Source: Balneolales bacterium (GTDB lineage: Bacteria; Bacteroidota; Rhodothermia; Balneolales; Cyclonatronaceae). From it: a DNA stretch of 53,584 bases. Position numbers and translations under genes: made by a program. A model generated the notes under the pieces. It saw nothing but the letters and a program-made list of their open reading frames with translations, made no database searches and had not been told where the DNA came from. Position 1 is the stretch's first letter. Each line of letters starts with the position of its first letter. Shown piece by piece: positions 53,565 through 53,584 of this stretch. Location: positions 1 to 53,584 of the forward strand of contig JAIULZ010000009.1 in the NCBI GenBank assembly GCA_022565805.1, written 5' to 3'.

Positions 53565-53584
53565 AGCAGATTAGAGAAAGACAG

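Noticed and set aside
1-53584. tRNA, rRNA, prophage or insertion-sequence genes
   Set aside because: I looked for T-loop-like GGTTCGAATC patterns, transposase and integrase motifs on both strands and found none that held up.

Overview
The window looks like chromosomal DNA from a marine or halophilic member of the Bacteroidota/Rhodothermota group, most likely Balneolales-like. That is inference. It rests on type IX secretion (T9SS) C-terminal sorting domains of the QNYPNPFNPTT type, a PorQ-family protein, a carboxypeptidase-regulatory-like/TonB receptor behind a TPP riboswitch, an mlaEFD trio of the Bacteroidota type, and uneven use of Shine-Dalgarno (SD) sites. Base composition is moderate. 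By my own sum about 79% of the window is coding, which is low, because several gaps are close to 1 kb or longer.

Layout. 1-2.7 kb: a doubtful small ORF, a dispersed intergenic repeat, and a DUF2207-like membrane protein. 2.7-6.5 kb: an orphan cytosolic histidine kinase with about eight PAS domains (minus). 6.5-10.4 kb: a gene-poor leader, a textbook TPP riboswitch with a probable SD-sequestering hairpin, and a TonB-dependent receptor that is probably for thiamin or a precursor. 10.4-13.3 kb: an outer-membrane barrel protein and a patatin-like lipase (both minus). 13.8-18.7 kb: a Tat-exported Fe/Mn superoxide dismutase, aconitase (acnA) and a dienelactone-hydrolase-like lipoprotein. 19-21.3 kb: a secreted four-CHRD-domain protein with a T9SS tail. 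22-25 kb: small orphan proteins, including a miniature TonB-C-terminal protein. 25.3-27.9 kb: two overlapping amidohydrolase-family genes, the second lacking its metal ligands. 28-29.6 kb: a small outer-membrane barrel protein and an unknown lipoprotein. 30.9-37.6 kb: a T9SS-exported metzincin protease convergent with an S9 prolyl oligopeptidase. 39-45.9 kb: a double GT2/TPR protein, a CPBP membrane protease with a missing canonical start, a LysM/RlpA-like protein coupled to a TPR protein, and chorismate synthase. 46.3-53.6 kb: PorQ, mlaE-mlaF-mlaD lipid transport, a PpiD-like chaperone and ribD.

How it fits together. Most genes are housekeeping or envelope functions in short or single-gene units ended by clear intrinsic terminators. 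PorQ belongs to the machine that should export the CHRD protein and the metzincin. MlaEFD, PpiD, LysM/DPBB, TonB and the barrel proteins are all envelope maintenance or traffic. I see no phage, insertion sequence, CRISPR array, tRNA or rRNA.

The most unusual signal lies between genes: a degenerate repeat family of about 105-150 bp, in both orientations, at six to eight places, with a recurring end GGTTTTGCAAARCCTTCTA. Other points worth checking are the riboswitch expression platform with a TTG start, the apparent AUA/near-cognate start of the CPBP gene, the catalytically dead amidohydrolase partner, and a minus-strand terminator-like hairpin with no gene before it, upstream of the superoxide dismutase.
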